Shown piece after piece: positions 49,243-58,322 of a DNA stretch of 64,000 nt. The DNA comes from Holophaga sp. (GTDB taxonomy: Bacteria > Acidobacteriota > Holophagae > Holophagales > Holophagaceae): NCBI GenBank assembly GCA_016715205.1, contig JADKBC010000003.1:124001-188000 (forward strand). Direction: 5' to 3'. The notes beneath the pieces were generated by a model. The model did not search any database. It was not told the DNA's origin and was given only the letters and a program-made list of their open reading frames with translations. The position numbers and the translations under genes are program-made. How positions within the stretch are numbered: the first letter of the stretch is position 1; each line of letters opens with the position of its first letter.

Positions 49243-50886
49243 ATGATCCGCACCCATCTGCTCTGCGCCTTGGTGGCAATGACCCCCGCTCTGGTGGCTG
49301 CGCCCCCCACCAAGCCCGCCCCTACTCGGGTGGATTCGCTCTACGAGGCTTTCCGCAACCTCTTTGACGAGGACAAGCCCGGCGCTGATGCAGCCCTGGC
49401 GGTGCTGGAGAAGGAATTCCCCGGCCACAAACTCAGCCTCGACGCCCGCAAACGCTTTGACGCTCCGCTGAAGACCCTGCCCGGCAAAATGGCACCCGCT
49501 TTCCAGATCGCCAGCCTCGAAAACCCCAAGGTTGAATACAGCCTCGCCACTTTCAAGGGCAAGTATGTGCTGTTGGAATTCTGGGCCACCTGGTGCCCCT
49601 ACTGCGTGGCGGATTTGCCTGCGGTCCACAAGGCCTGGGAGCGCTTCAAAACGAAGCCTTTTGAGATCCTCAGTTTCAGTTTGGACAAGAAGGCCGAAGA
49701 CATCGCCCCCTTCCGCGCCACCAAGCAGCCCATGCCCTGGAAGCATGCCTTCCTGCCCGGCATGAAAGCCCATCCCATCGCCGAGGCCTACGGCGCCGCC
49801 GGCATTCCCAAATACGTGCTGGTGGGGCCGGATGGAACAATCCTGGCCTCCGATGCGGACCTGCGCGCCGACAAGCTGGAAGGCACGCTGGCGAAATTCC
49901 TGGAAGATCCCGCCCGGGCCGTGCTGGAGGAAGTCCGCGCCACCGCCACCCGTGTGGCTGAAGCCCGTCAGGCCCATGTGAAATCCGGCAAGAGCCCGCA
50001 GACCTTTGTGCCTGAGGTGGCTGCCGATCTGGAATCCCTCCAGGGGCGCCTTCTGAATGAAACTCGCCCCGACGTTCGCCAGGCATTGCTGGTGGGCCAG
50101 TACCAGGTGGTACTGCTGCAGCGTAAGGACCCCGACGCAGCACTTACGGCCAGCCTGAAAAAGGAAGTGCCTTCCACCTCTGCCGCATGGGGCCTGGAAG
50201 CAGGGCTGCTGCCGCGCTTCCTGGAAACCCGCTTCCCCGATGGAAAAGAAGCCGAAGCCTTCGCCGCCCCGGGCCGCGTAAAACACCCGGATCCCAAGGT
50301 GCGCGGCGCCCTCTGGATGAGCTGCTTTGAAGCGGCCCTGGGCGAGGATGACGCGGTCGCCAAGGCAGCTCTGGAGCGATTAGAACGGGATTACGCCTTC
50401 CTGGACGACACGAAGTTCGCCCGCAAGATGTGGGATGCCCAGGCCAAGACCGCGGTCGGCATTGTTGCGCCCGCCTTCGATGTGGTGAACCTCGCCGATC
50501 CCACCCAGCACTTCACCAACGACACCTTCAAGGGCAAGTATGTGCTGGTGGATTTCTGGGCCAGTTGGTGCCCCCCCTGTCGGGCCGAACTGCCCGGCGT
50601 CCACAAGGCCTGGCAGCGGTTCCAGGGCAAGCCTTTCGAGATCCTGAGTCTTTCCTGGGATCTCAAGGCCGAGGATATCGCCACCTGGCGGGCCAAACCC
50701 GGCAGCCCCATGCCCTGGAAACACGCTTTCCTGGGCCGCGGCAAGCACCCCCTCAACGACAGCTACGGCGTGGTGGGCATTCCCAAACCCATCCTCATCG
50801 GCCCCGATGGCAAGATCGTCGCCACCGATGCCAAGCTGCGCGGCGAAAACCTGGAAAAGACCCTGGAACTACTGCTTGGTAAGTGA
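49243..50886 (+). CDS. Exported protein with two tandem TlpA/thioredoxin domains
   Basis: A 547-residue protein with a signal peptide (residues 1-20). Two TlpA-like redox domains are present, the first at about 80-225 with FWATWCPYCVADLP (CPYC at about 117-120), the second at about 400-545 with FWASWCPPCRAELPG (CPPC at about 442-445). Both have VHKAWxRFxxKPFEILS and an IPK-type cis-Pro loop (GIPKYVLVGPDG and GIPKPILIGPDG). A helical spacer of about 170 residues separates them. Such proteins reduce disulfides or mature c-type cytochromes, supplied by DsbD (present at 59599). The start is ATG 49243 with GGAG. The duplication within one chain is unusual. Confidence 0.85.
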   Translation: MIRTHLLCALVAMTPALVAAPPTKPAPTRVDSLYEAFRNLFDEDKPGADAALAVLEKEFPGHKLSLDARKRFDAPLKTLPGKMAPAFQIASLENPKVEYSLATFKGKYVLLEFWATWCPYCVADLPAVHKAWERFKTKPFEILSFSLDKKAEDIAPFRATKQPMPWKHAFLPGMKAHPIAEAYGAAGIPKYVLVGPDGTILASDADLRADKLEGTLAKFLEDPARAVLEEVRATATRVAEARQAHVKSGKSPQTFVPEVAADLESLQGRLLNETRPDVRQALLVGQYQVVLLQRKDPDAALTASLKKEVPSTSAAWGLEAGLLPRFLETRFPDGKEAEAFAAPGRVKHPDPKVRGALWMSCFEAALGEDDAVAKAALERLERDYAFLDDTKFARKMWDAQAKTAVGIVAPAFDVVNLADPTQHFTNDTFKGKYVLVDFWASWCPPCRAELPGVHKAWQRFQGKPFEILSLSWDLKAEDIATWRAKPGSPMPWKHAFLGRGKHPLNDSYGVVGIPKPILIGPDGKIVATDAKLRGENLEKTLELLLGK

Positions 50887-51024
50887 CCCAGACCTGAACT
50901 TTCCCTGATCCCACCCCTCCGATAGAATGGTGGATTGCGTTTCTGATCGCAGATGGGCCTTTTCAGCGTTGCAGGGCCCAACACCAGGAACCCAACCGCA
51001 TCGAACAGATCATTGGAGGGATGG

Positions 51025-51864
51025 ATGAAGGGAGCGTGTCGGCGTGCGCTGGCCATGGTGATAGGGGGCATCGCACTGAGCGCTCAGGCTCCAGACAACC
51101 TCTGGCTCAAGCCTTCCTCCCAGCCCGGCCTCACCCTTCACAGCGGCGCCATGGTGCTCAACCTGCCCGCCTATCCGGGCAGCCGGGAAGCCCGGTCCCA
51201 GCCCTTCCCCATTCTCAACGGCGAATGGGAAGAGCGGCTCAGCTTTGGTGCCAGCCGCTTCGGCGTGGGCGCCTCGATGGCCTTCAATGTCTACAAACAG
51301 GACGGCTGGACCGGAAGCCTGGGCCTCGAAGGCTACGAACCCCGCCCCGAACGCATGGCAGATGCCCTTGCTGGCATGGGCGATCGCGCTGCCACGACCT
51401 TCCTTGCCGCTGGACTTGCCTGGCGCACGGGCCCCTTCGGGCTCGAAGCCGGGCTGCGGAAGGGCACGCAGCTGGAAGCCGGCGGTGGAGCCGTGCTCCG
51501 CACCACGCTGACCATCCCCCTGGGCCGGCGCTGGCTGCTGGAAGCGCGGGTGGCGGGCAGTGCCTACGATCACCGCCAAATGGACTACGAATATGGGATC
51601 GCCGCCGACCAGGCCGCCCGCCGCCATCAGCTCGTGGTGGCAGGGGACCCGCGCCTGGGCCCCGCCGAGGACCGAGCCTTCCAGGCACCCGGGGGTTGGG
51701 CCCTGCTCCAGAGCAGCCTAGCCATCGGCTATGCGCTCACTGATCACTGGCGCCTGGGCATCACCTTTCTGCAGCAGGAAGTCCAGGGCGACGCCCGCCG
51801 CAGCCCCCTGGTGCTGAGGCCCCGAAGCCAGGGCACCGTGATCGGGTTTTCCTACCAGCTCTAG
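51025..51864 (+). CDS. MipA/OmpV-family outer-membrane protein
   Basis: A 279-residue outer-membrane beta-barrel with a signal peptide (residues 1-20, ending ALSAQA). Alternating strands show FGASRFGVGASMAFN and FLAAGLAWRTGPFGLEAGLR. The C-terminus GTVIGFSYQL is the barrel-end signature of MipA/OmpV proteins, which scaffold murein enzymes or act as porins. The start is ATG 51025, with GGAGGG 4 nt upstream; another ATG at 51021 is out of frame. The gene stands alone, and its neighbours do not suggest a partner. Confidence 0.75.
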   Translation: MKGACRRALAMVIGGIALSAQAPDNLWLKPSSQPGLTLHSGAMVLNLPAYPGSREARSQPFPILNGEWEERLSFGASRFGVGASMAFNVYKQDGWTGSLGLEGYEPRPERMADALAGMGDRAATTFLAAGLAWRTGPFGLEAGLRKGTQLEAGGGAVLRTTLTIPLGRRWLLEARVAGSAYDHRQMDYEYGIAADQAARRHQLVVAGDPRLGPAEDRAFQAPGGWALLQSSLAIGYALTDHWRLGITFLQQEVQGDARRSPLVLRPRSQGTVIGFSYQL

Positions 51865-51944
51865 GGTGAATTGGCGGCAAGGAAGAAGCTTGCCTCGGGC
51901 GGGATAATGGCCGATACCCCTTTGAGCTCACAAAGGGATCCGCT

Positions 51945-52640
51945 ATGGCCCGAAACTGGATGGAAGAACTTTTGGCCGCCATCGTGGCGGCCGAGCGTCA
52001 GCGCGCCAGCAGCATCCTGGACGAATGGGCCGCAGCGCACAGCTACGAAGCCGCCGTGGCCGAGCTGCTCACGCCCACGCTCATTGAATTTGGCAACCGC
52101 TGGGCCGCCGAGGGTCATGAAGTCTCCCTTGCCCAGGGTTACGTGGCTGCCAAGGTGGCGGAGGATCTGCTGGGCAAGGTACTGGCCCACCGGGAATCCA
52201 CGGGCAATACACCTAACGTTGAGCGAGGAACGGTGGTGCTCGGCAATGTGGAAGACGACTACCATCCGCTGGGGCGGAAGATGGTGTCGGCCTTCCTGCG
52301 CATGGCTGGGTGGCGGGTGCATGACCTCGGTGTGGATGTGGAAGCTGCTGCCTTTGTGGATGCAGCCGTGGCCGAGGGTGCGCGGGTGATCGGAGCCTCC
52401 GCCATGATGCTGTCCACCGCGCGCAATGTCCCCAAGCTCCGCGCAGAGCTCGATCAGCGTGGCCTCAGCGGCCGGATCCAGCTGGCAGTGGGCGGTGCCG
52501 TGTTCAAGTTGCGTCCTGAACTGGTGGCGGAATTTGGCGGTGATGGCACCGCTGGAGATGCCCTGCAGGCCCCAGCGCTGATCGAAGCGCTATGGGCGAA
52601 ATCCTGCAGACTCTTTCCCGATGCGCCGGAGGCACCATGA
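51945..52640 (+). CDS. Cobalamin-binding corrinoid protein (MtbC/MtaC-like)
   Basis: A 231-residue corrinoid protein. A helical cap (about 1-90) is followed by a B12-binding Rossmann domain with the signature GNVEDDYHPLGRKMV (D-x-H-x-x-G, about residues 100-109), whose His is the lower ligand of cobalt. GWRVHDLGVDV and IGASAMML continue the family pattern, and the C-terminal GGAVF is the usual GG box. Such proteins carry methyl groups between a substrate-specific methyltransferase and an MtaA/MtbA-type enzyme. The Shine-Dalgarno AAAGGG precedes ATG 51945. The last 4 nt overlap the next gene. Confidence 0.88.
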   Translation: MARNWMEELLAAIVAAERQRASSILDEWAAAHSYEAAVAELLTPTLIEFGNRWAAEGHEVSLAQGYVAAKVAEDLLGKVLAHRESTGNTPNVERGTVVLGNVEDDYHPLGRKMVSAFLRMAGWRVHDLGVDVEAAAFVDAAVAEGARVIGASAMMLSTARNVPKLRAELDQRGLSGRIQLAVGGAVFKLRPELVAEFGGDGTAGDALQAPALIEALWAKSCRLFPDAPEAP

Positions 52641-53662
52641 ACAGCCTCGAACGGGTGGTGGCCTGCCTGGGTGGGCAGCCCGTGGATCGCCCTGCTTTTT
52701 CGCTGCTATTGGCCCTTTACGGCGCCCGACTCACGGGCGCCACCCTGAAGGAGCACTATTCCGACCCCCAGGTTTTTGTGGAAGGCCAGATCGCAGTGTG
52801 GGAAACCTTTGGCCCCGATCTGCTGTTCGGTCCCTATGCCTTTCCTTCTCTGGCCGAAGCCTTTGGCGGAACCCTGCACCATCACGCCGCCCAGGCGCCC
52901 ACCATGGCCAGGCCACCCTTTGCGTCGGCTCAGGAAGCCTTGGCGCGCTGGTCTCCGGAACCCACGGATCATCCCGTGTTCCGCTACCTCACGGAATGCA
53001 CCCGCGGGATGGCCGCCCATTTCGCGGACCAGGTACCCGTGATTCCCAGCATGCCCAGCCCCGCAGACCTGCCGGTTTTCCTCCTGGGGGCCGAGGGCTG
53101 GCTGGACACGCTGTTGTTCGACGAACCCGCCGCCCAGACCTTGCTGGAGCGGGCTACAACCTTTTGCGTAACCTGGGGCCGGCAGCTCCTCGAAAGTGGG
53201 GGCTTGGCCCTGGGTGTCACGGCCGATTTCAGCAACCCCGAGGTACTGCCCGAGCGTTTCATTCACACCCTCACCCTGCCTGCGCTGCGGGATTGTTTCA
53301 GTCAATTGCCTGGGCCCCTGGTGTTTCATCACGGCGGTTGCCGCCTCGCGCCCCATTTGGCGCTATTGGGTGGCCTGCCGGGCGTGGCGGGCTATGTGCT
53401 GGATCCGCGGGATGGCCTGGCCGAGGGGCGCCAGCGCGTGGGCCCCGGTCCGCTGCTCCTGGGCGGATTGAACGGCCCGAGCTTCGAAGGCATGGAACCG
53501 GATGCGATGAAGACACACTGCTTAACCGTGCTAGATGAGCGCCATGCGGATCCCAACTTTATTCTGGCCAGCGGCAATGCGGACATACCCTTGCACACGG
53601 CACCCGCCGTGATTCAGGCGGTGCGCGCCGCCGCCCTGGAATGGAAGAGGCCAAGCCCATGA
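52637..53662 (+). CDS. UroD-like methyltransferase (MtbA/MtaA group)
   Basis: A 341-residue protein of the uroporphyrinogen-decarboxylase superfamily. It starts as NSLERVVACLGGQPVDRPAF, with PDLLFGPYAF near residue 60 and the zinc-type segment LVFHHGGCRL (about residues 228-237), where MtbA/MtaA enzymes place the metal-binding His-x-Cys. The ending NADIPLHTAP matches the family. It would move methyl groups from the corrinoid protein to coenzyme M or tetrahydrofolate. No substrate-specific MtaB/MtbB/MttB methyltransferase is in the window. ATG 52637 overlaps the corrinoid gene stop (ATGA), so synthesis is coupled. Confidence 0.8.
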   Translation: MNSLERVVACLGGQPVDRPAFSLLLALYGARLTGATLKEHYSDPQVFVEGQIAVWETFGPDLLFGPYAFPSLAEAFGGTLHHHAAQAPTMARPPFASAQEALARWSPEPTDHPVFRYLTECTRGMAAHFADQVPVIPSMPSPADLPVFLLGAEGWLDTLLFDEPAAQTLLERATTFCVTWGRQLLESGGLALGVTADFSNPEVLPERFIHTLTLPALRDCFSQLPGPLVFHHGGCRLAPHLALLGGLPGVAGYVLDPRDGLAEGRQRVGPGPLLLGGLNGPSFEGMEPDAMKTHCLTVLDERHADPNFILASGNADIPLHTAPAVIQAVRAAALEWKRPSP

Positions 53663-54255
53663 CCCTTCCCACGCCGCCCACCTGCATCGCCTGCTCCATC
53701 TTTCGGCGGGAGATCGAAGCCTTGCAGACCACCACTGCCCTGGATCTCCAGTTCCGATTCCTCAATTCGATGCTCCACATGGTGCCGGAACAACTGGAAA
53801 CGCGCCTTCGCCACCTCATTGACGAGGAAAAACAACAAGGTCGCGACGTGGTGTTGGGTTTCGGTGATTGCTGCCCGCAGATGCTGGAGTTTCAGGCCGA
53901 TGCGGGCACCACACGCACCGAGGGCATCAATTGCTGTGAAATTTTGCTGGGACGGGAACGCTACCGCAGCCTCCGCAAGGAAGGCGCGTTCTTTTTCCTG
54001 CCGGAATGGGCCCGACGCTGGCAGGAGATCTTCCAGAAGGAACTGGGGCTGACCGCGTTCAACGCCAAGAGTCTGATGGGGGAAATGCACACCCGACTCA
54101 TCTACCTGGACACCGGATTGGTGCCCATTCCCGAGCAGGAAATGCAGGAAGCCTCCGCCTTCACCGGGCTACCCTGGGAGGTTCTCCCCGTTACTTTGGA
54201 AGCCTTGCACCTCAACCTTGAGAAGGCCATGAATCCCCGTCATCCGAATGAATAA
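53659..54255 (+). CDS. DUF1638 protein, corrinoid-methyltransferase associated
   Basis: A 198-residue protein like the DUF1638 family, often found near corrinoid methyltransferases. Conserved cysteines include CIACSIFRREIEAL near the N-terminus, GFGDCCPQML (about residues 70-80) and GINCCEILLG (about 92-101), suggesting a metal or cluster site. Function is not known. The start is ATG 53659, overlapping the previous stop (ATGA). Its end overlaps the kinase start by 8 nt, so all four genes from 51945 are translationally coupled. Confidence 0.75.
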   Translation: MTLPTPPTCIACSIFRREIEALQTTTALDLQFRFLNSMLHMVPEQLETRLRHLIDEEKQQGRDVVLGFGDCCPQMLEFQADAGTTRTEGINCCEILLGRERYRSLRKEGAFFFLPEWARRWQEIFQKELGLTAFNAKSLMGEMHTRLIYLDTGLVPIPEQEMQEASAFTGLPWEVLPVTLEALHLNLEKAMNPRHPNE

Positions 54256-56341
54256 CCTGTTTGGTACCTCCCGGGGGAAGGATTCCGCCGCAGTGCAATT
54301 CATGGTGCTCGATATTCTCGAGACCCTGGTGACGCTTTCGGAAAACCCCGGGCGCATGGGCACCTACCTGGCCCAGCAGGTGCGGGAATTGGTCGGGGCG
54401 CGCATCGTGGCACTTCTTAGCCCCCTTGGCGATCACGAAGGCCATCTGCACACGCTGGTGGCCCTTGAACCGGCTCGCCATGCCAAACCCGAACTTCAGG
54501 CACTGCTGGAAGATGTGGCCCAACTGGCCCATGGCTACCCAACGGCGGTGCTCTGGCAGGGCCCTGATGCCCCCCCAGCCGTTCAGGCCATCCTCCACAA
54601 GGCCGGGTTCAACGGCGTCCTGGTGCTGCCCCTGATGGTTGGGGCCCGTTCCGCAGGCCTGCTGATCATCCTGCACCTGCTGGATATGCAGCGGAATTCT
54701 GAAACGCTCCGCGCCCTGGAAATTCTCAGCCCCATTGCGGCCCTGGTCATTCAAAACGCCCGGTTCTTCGAAGCCCAAGCCTCCATCATCCAGGCCCGTT
54801 CCCAGGACCTTCGGGAAAGCGAACGCCATTTCCATACCCTGGCTGAAATCGCACCGGTGGGGATTCTGCACCTGGGAATGCAAGGAGAGATCTTTTTCCT
54901 TAACGAACGCTGGAAACAGCTCACGGGCTATTCCCAACCGCCCCCAGGTCGTTCCGTGCCGCTTCACGTGCACGAAGATGATCGTGCCGAATTGAAGGAA
55001 AAATGGGACCAGCTCCAGCAATCGGGCACCCCACTCCTGGCTGAGTTCCGCATCGACGTACCGAACCACGATCTGCGTTGGGTGCACGGAGAAATGGTTG
55101 CTGAACGCGACGAAGCCGGCGTCATCACTGGCTTTATCGGCTCGCTGATGGACCTCACCCAGCGCAAAAAGGCCGAAGCTGAGCGGGAACATCTGGAGAC
55201 CCAGCTCGCCCAATCCCAGAAGCTGGAATCCCTGGGCCGACTGGCGGGCGGTGTGGCCCATGACATCAACAACACGCTGAGTGCCATCCTGGCCCACGCC
55301 GAACTGCTGAAGTTCCGGTTGGGTTCGGACCACGCCCTCCAACCCCATGTGGCAGGTATCGATCAGGCCGTGGATCGCTCCCGGGGCATCATCCAGCAGT
55401 TGCTGGCCTTCTCGCGCAAGCAGGTGATCACACCCCAAGTGCTGGAGATGAACGAACGCATCGCAGAAACCCAGCGCACCTTGGCCCCCTTGATTGGCGA
55501 AGATGTTCAACTGCGGTTCTCTCCAGGCGAAGGCCTGTGGCGGGTGCGCTGTGATCCCACGCAGTTGGATCAGATCCTGGTGAACCTCGCGGTCAACGCC
55601 CGGGATGCCATGCCCAAGGGCGGCTGCCTTGATCTTGAAACCACCAACGTGATGGTGGATGCCTCCTGGAACGGCAAACCCATCGGTGCTGCGCCGGGCC
55701 CCTATGTGTGCCTGAGCGTCAGCGACGAAGGCTGCGGGATGGAGCCGGAAACCTTGGCCCATGTCTTCGAACCCTTTTTCACCACCAAGGGTGTTGGCAA
55801 AGGCACGGGCCTGGGCCTTGCCACCGTGTTTGGCATTGTTAGCCAAAGCAAAGGTTTCATTGATGTCTACAGTGAACCCAATGTGGGCACCACCTTCCGC
55901 ATCTACCTACCGGCCGTGCAGGAAGCCAGCGCACAGCGCATGCAACCCGCGCCAGACGAGCCTCTCCACGGGGTGGGAAAAATTATGGTCGTGGAGGATG
56001 ACCAGATTCTGAGAGACCTCATTCCCTTTATGCTCCAGGGGCTGGGCTATGAGGTGCTGGCGGCATCTTCGCCCGAGGAGGCGTTGAGCGTATGCGCCCA
56101 GCCAGGCATGACCTTCGATCTGCTGCTGACGGATGTGATCATGCCGGGCATGAGCGGCCGGGAATTGCGCGACCGAATGCTCCACCTGCGCCCCAACATC
56201 AAGGTCCTATTCATGTCCGGTTACACCGCCGATATCATTGCCACCCGTGGGGTGTTGGAGGCCGGTGTGAACTTCCTGGCGAAGCCCTTCACCATGGGCG
56301 AGCTGGGCAAGAAAGTAGCCGAGGTCATGGCCCAGGCCTGA
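54248..56341 (+). CDS. Cytosolic hybrid histidine kinase (GAF-PAS-HisKA-HATPase-receiver)
   Basis: A 697-residue soluble sensor without transmembrane helices. A GAF domain (about 20-175), a PAS domain (about 195-310, ending GSLMDLTQRKKAE) and phospho-His in LAGGVAHDINNTLS (about 337). The ATPase domain has NLAVNARDAM, DEGCGM and GTGLGLATVFG. A C-terminal receiver has Asp in LLTDVIMPGMSG (about 627) and LAKPFT. ATG 54248 lies within the end of the DUF1638 gene, so the kinase is made together with the corrinoid proteins, an unusual pairing that suggests it may sense the C1 or corrinoid state. Confidence 0.85.
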   Translation: MNNLFGTSRGKDSAAVQFMVLDILETLVTLSENPGRMGTYLAQQVRELVGARIVALLSPLGDHEGHLHTLVALEPARHAKPELQALLEDVAQLAHGYPTAVLWQGPDAPPAVQAILHKAGFNGVLVLPLMVGARSAGLLIILHLLDMQRNSETLRALEILSPIAALVIQNARFFEAQASIIQARSQDLRESERHFHTLAEIAPVGILHLGMQGEIFFLNERWKQLTGYSQPPPGRSVPLHVHEDDRAELKEKWDQLQQSGTPLLAEFRIDVPNHDLRWVHGEMVAERDEAGVITGFIGSLMDLTQRKKAEAEREHLETQLAQSQKLESLGRLAGGVAHDINNTLSAILAHAELLKFRLGSDHALQPHVAGIDQAVDRSRGIIQQLLAFSRKQVITPQVLEMNERIAETQRTLAPLIGEDVQLRFSPGEGLWRVRCDPTQLDQILVNLAVNARDAMPKGGCLDLETTNVMVDASWNGKPIGAAPGPYVCLSVSDEGCGMEPETLAHVFEPFFTTKGVGKGTGLGLATVFGIVSQSKGFIDVYSEPNVGTTFRIYLPAVQEASAQRMQPAPDEPLHGVGKIMVVEDDQILRDLIPFMLQGLGYEVLAASSPEEALSVCAQPGMTFDLLLTDVIMPGMSGRELRDRMLHLRPNIKVLFMSGYTADIIATRGVLEAGVNFLAKPFTMGELGKKVAEVMAQA

Positions 56342-56384
56342 TGGCCAGGAGCCACTCCGGCTACTCTTTTAGTCGGGGACCCCT

Positions 56385-57464
56385 ATGACCATTCAAACCA
56401 TGATTTCGGGAACCGGCCGCTACATTCCAACGGTGGTGGTTCCAAACGATCACTTTCTGCAGCACGAGTTTCACGGCCCCGATCGCCAGCGCATCGACAA
56501 ATCCAATGCCGAGATCCTGGAACAATTCGAGACCATCACCGGCATTCACGAACGCCGTTATGTTTCGGATGACCTGGTCACTTCCGATATCGCCGCCGAG
56601 GCGGCGGAGGATGCGCTCAGCTCCTCGGGCATTGATCGGGAATCCATCGACTGCATTCTCGTGGCCCACAATTTCGGCAACGTGCGCCACCGCAGCCATC
56701 GCTCTGACCTGGTCCCCTCCCTGGCCGCACGGGTAAAAACCAAACTCCGCATCGTGAATCCCCACACCGTGGCCATGGACCTCATCTTTGGGTGCCCGGG
56801 CTGGCTGCAGGGTGTGATCCAGGCGAACTACATGCTCCGCTCAGGCGACATGAAGCGGGTGCTGGTCATCGGCGCCGAAACCCTGTCCCGGGTTTCAGAT
56901 CCCCACGACCGCGATAGCTTGATCTATTCGGATGGCGCCGGCGCCACGATTCTTGAAGCCCATGAAGGTGATGGCACCACCGGCATCCTGGCCCACGCCG
57001 TACGATCCGACACCTTCGAGCATTCCAAAATGCTGCTCATGGGGCCTTCCTACAAGGATTCCGCTTTCCTGGAGGCCTTCTTCCTGAAAATGGAAGGCCG
57101 CAAGCTCTACCGCTATGCCCTCAACCATGTGGCGGGCGCCATCAAAGAAGCCCTCGACCGCGCCGGGGTGCATCTGCGGGATGTCGCCAAGCTGCTCATC
57201 CATCAAGCCAACCTGAAGATGGACGAAGCCATTCTGGAAGCCCTCTGCAAGCTGTATGGCATGGAAGCCGTGCCCGCGGGCATCATGCCCATGACCATCT
57301 CCTGGCTCGGCAACAGCTCCGTGGCCACCATTCCGACCATGCTGGACCTGATCCGCAAAGGCGATCTGGAAGGTCATGCCTTGAATGCCGGTGACACCGT
57401 GGTGTTTGCGTCTGTGGGCGCGGGCATGAATATCAATGCAGTGGTTTACCGGATGCCCGCCTAG
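56385..57464 (+). CDS. Beta-ketoacyl-ACP synthase III-like thiolase-fold enzyme
   Basis: A 359-residue KAS III homologue with the catalytic Cys in IFGCPGWLQG (about 135), the His in LLIHQANLKMDEAI (about 272) and the Asn in WLGNSSVATIPTML (about 308), forming the full Cys-His-Asn triad. Compared with FabH it has a longer N-terminal region (GPDRQRIDKSNAEILEQFETITGIHERRYV), as in FabH-like proteins of lipid or polyketide pathways. The start is ATG 56385, 43 nt after the kinase. Its 3' end overlaps the next gene tail to tail by 4 nt. It may start fatty-acid or alkyl-lipid synthesis; the acyl donor is unknown. Confidence 0.83.
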   Translation: MTIQTMISGTGRYIPTVVVPNDHFLQHEFHGPDRQRIDKSNAEILEQFETITGIHERRYVSDDLVTSDIAAEAAEDALSSSGIDRESIDCILVAHNFGNVRHRSHRSDLVPSLAARVKTKLRIVNPHTVAMDLIFGCPGWLQGVIQANYMLRSGDMKRVLVIGAETLSRVSDPHDRDSLIYSDGAGATILEAHEGDGTTGILAHAVRSDTFEHSKMLLMGPSYKDSAFLEAFFLKMEGRKLYRYALNHVAGAIKEALDRAGVHLRDVAKLLIHQANLKMDEAILEALCKLYGMEAVPAGIMPMTISWLGNSSVATIPTMLDLIRKGDLEGHALNAGDTVVFASVGAGMNINAVVYRMPA

Positions 57465-58306
57465 AAAAAGGGCGCCAACCCTTCCCGCAATGAACGCCAG
57501 CGACAGTGGATTTGCAGTTCCTGGCGCGTGGCTTCACCCAGGATGCGCCGATTGGGTGCCTTGTACCCCACCGTGGCGCGCGAGGGCACCACCTGCAAGC
57601 CCAGCCGTTCCGCGATGAAGGTGATCACCTCTCGGCGCCGCATGGGAAGGGTATCCGTGGCGTGATAAATGGCCCCATGACGCCCATGGTCCAGGGCCGC
57701 GAGCAGCGTGTTGACCGCATCTTCCTGATGACATGAATTCATCCAGGCCTCATCTCCCTGCCCCAGGGTCATGAGCCCCCGGCGCACGCGATCGATGAGC
57801 CACGTTCGCCCGGGCCCGTAGAGCCCCGAGAGGCGCACAATGCGGGTGGGAAGGCCTTGGTTCGCGGCGGCCAGGATCGCCTTTTCCGCTTCCCAGAGGA
57901 TGATGCCCGTAGGCGTGGTGGGCTGGGGCGGCGTGACTTCCACCACATCGGAGCCATCCGTCTGCCCAAACAATCCGGTAGAACCGCTGTACACGAAAGC
58001 CTGGATCGAGCGCGCTCGTGCCGCCTCCAGAAGCGTGCGATTCGCCGTGAGGTAGGCCTTTCGATAGGCATCCTCCCCATCGCCCTGGGCAGCTTGCAGC
58101 GCCAGGATGGCCTCCACATCCGCCGGAATATGGCGGGCCGATTCAGGATCGGCAAGATCCAGCACCAGGGGCGTGATACCCAGACTGCGGAGTTGTTCGG
58201 CCCGCTCGGGATCACTGCGGATACCGGTCACCCGATCTCCCCGCGCCAGAAGTTTGCGCGCCACCGCGCTCCCCAACCACCCGCAGCCTGCAATCAGAAT
58301 GTGCAT
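57461..58306 (-). CDS. NAD(P)-dependent epimerase/dehydratase-like protein (extended SDR, YeeZ-like)
   Basis: A 281-residue extended-SDR protein. The Rossmann motif is IAGCGWLGSAVARKLL (about residues 4-19), and a substrate-region Ser block reads FVYSGSTGLFGQ. In place of the YxxxK catalytic pair there is ILWEAEKAIL, so the Tyr is missing at the usual site, and it may bind NAD(P) without classical epimerase activity. RIVRLSGLYGPGR is typical of the fold. It belongs to the YeeZ-like group of unclear function. ATG 58306 follows CAGGGTGA. It is 16 nt downstream of the DUF1697 gene, probably in one operon. Confidence 0.75.
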   Translation of the reverse strand: MHILIAGCGWLGSAVARKLLARGDRVTGIRSDPERAEQLRSLGITPLVLDLADPESARHIPADVEAILALQAAQGDGEDAYRKAYLTANRTLLEAARARSIQAFVYSGSTGLFGQTDGSDVVEVTPPQPTTPTGIILWEAEKAILAAANQGLPTRIVRLSGLYGPGRTWLIDRVRRGLMTLGQGDEAWMNSCHQEDAVNTLLAALDHGRHGAIYHATDTLPMRRREVITFIAERLGLQVVPSRATVGYKAPNRRILGEATRQELQIHCRWRSLREGLAPFF

Positions 58307-58322
58307 GGATTCACCCTGGCGT

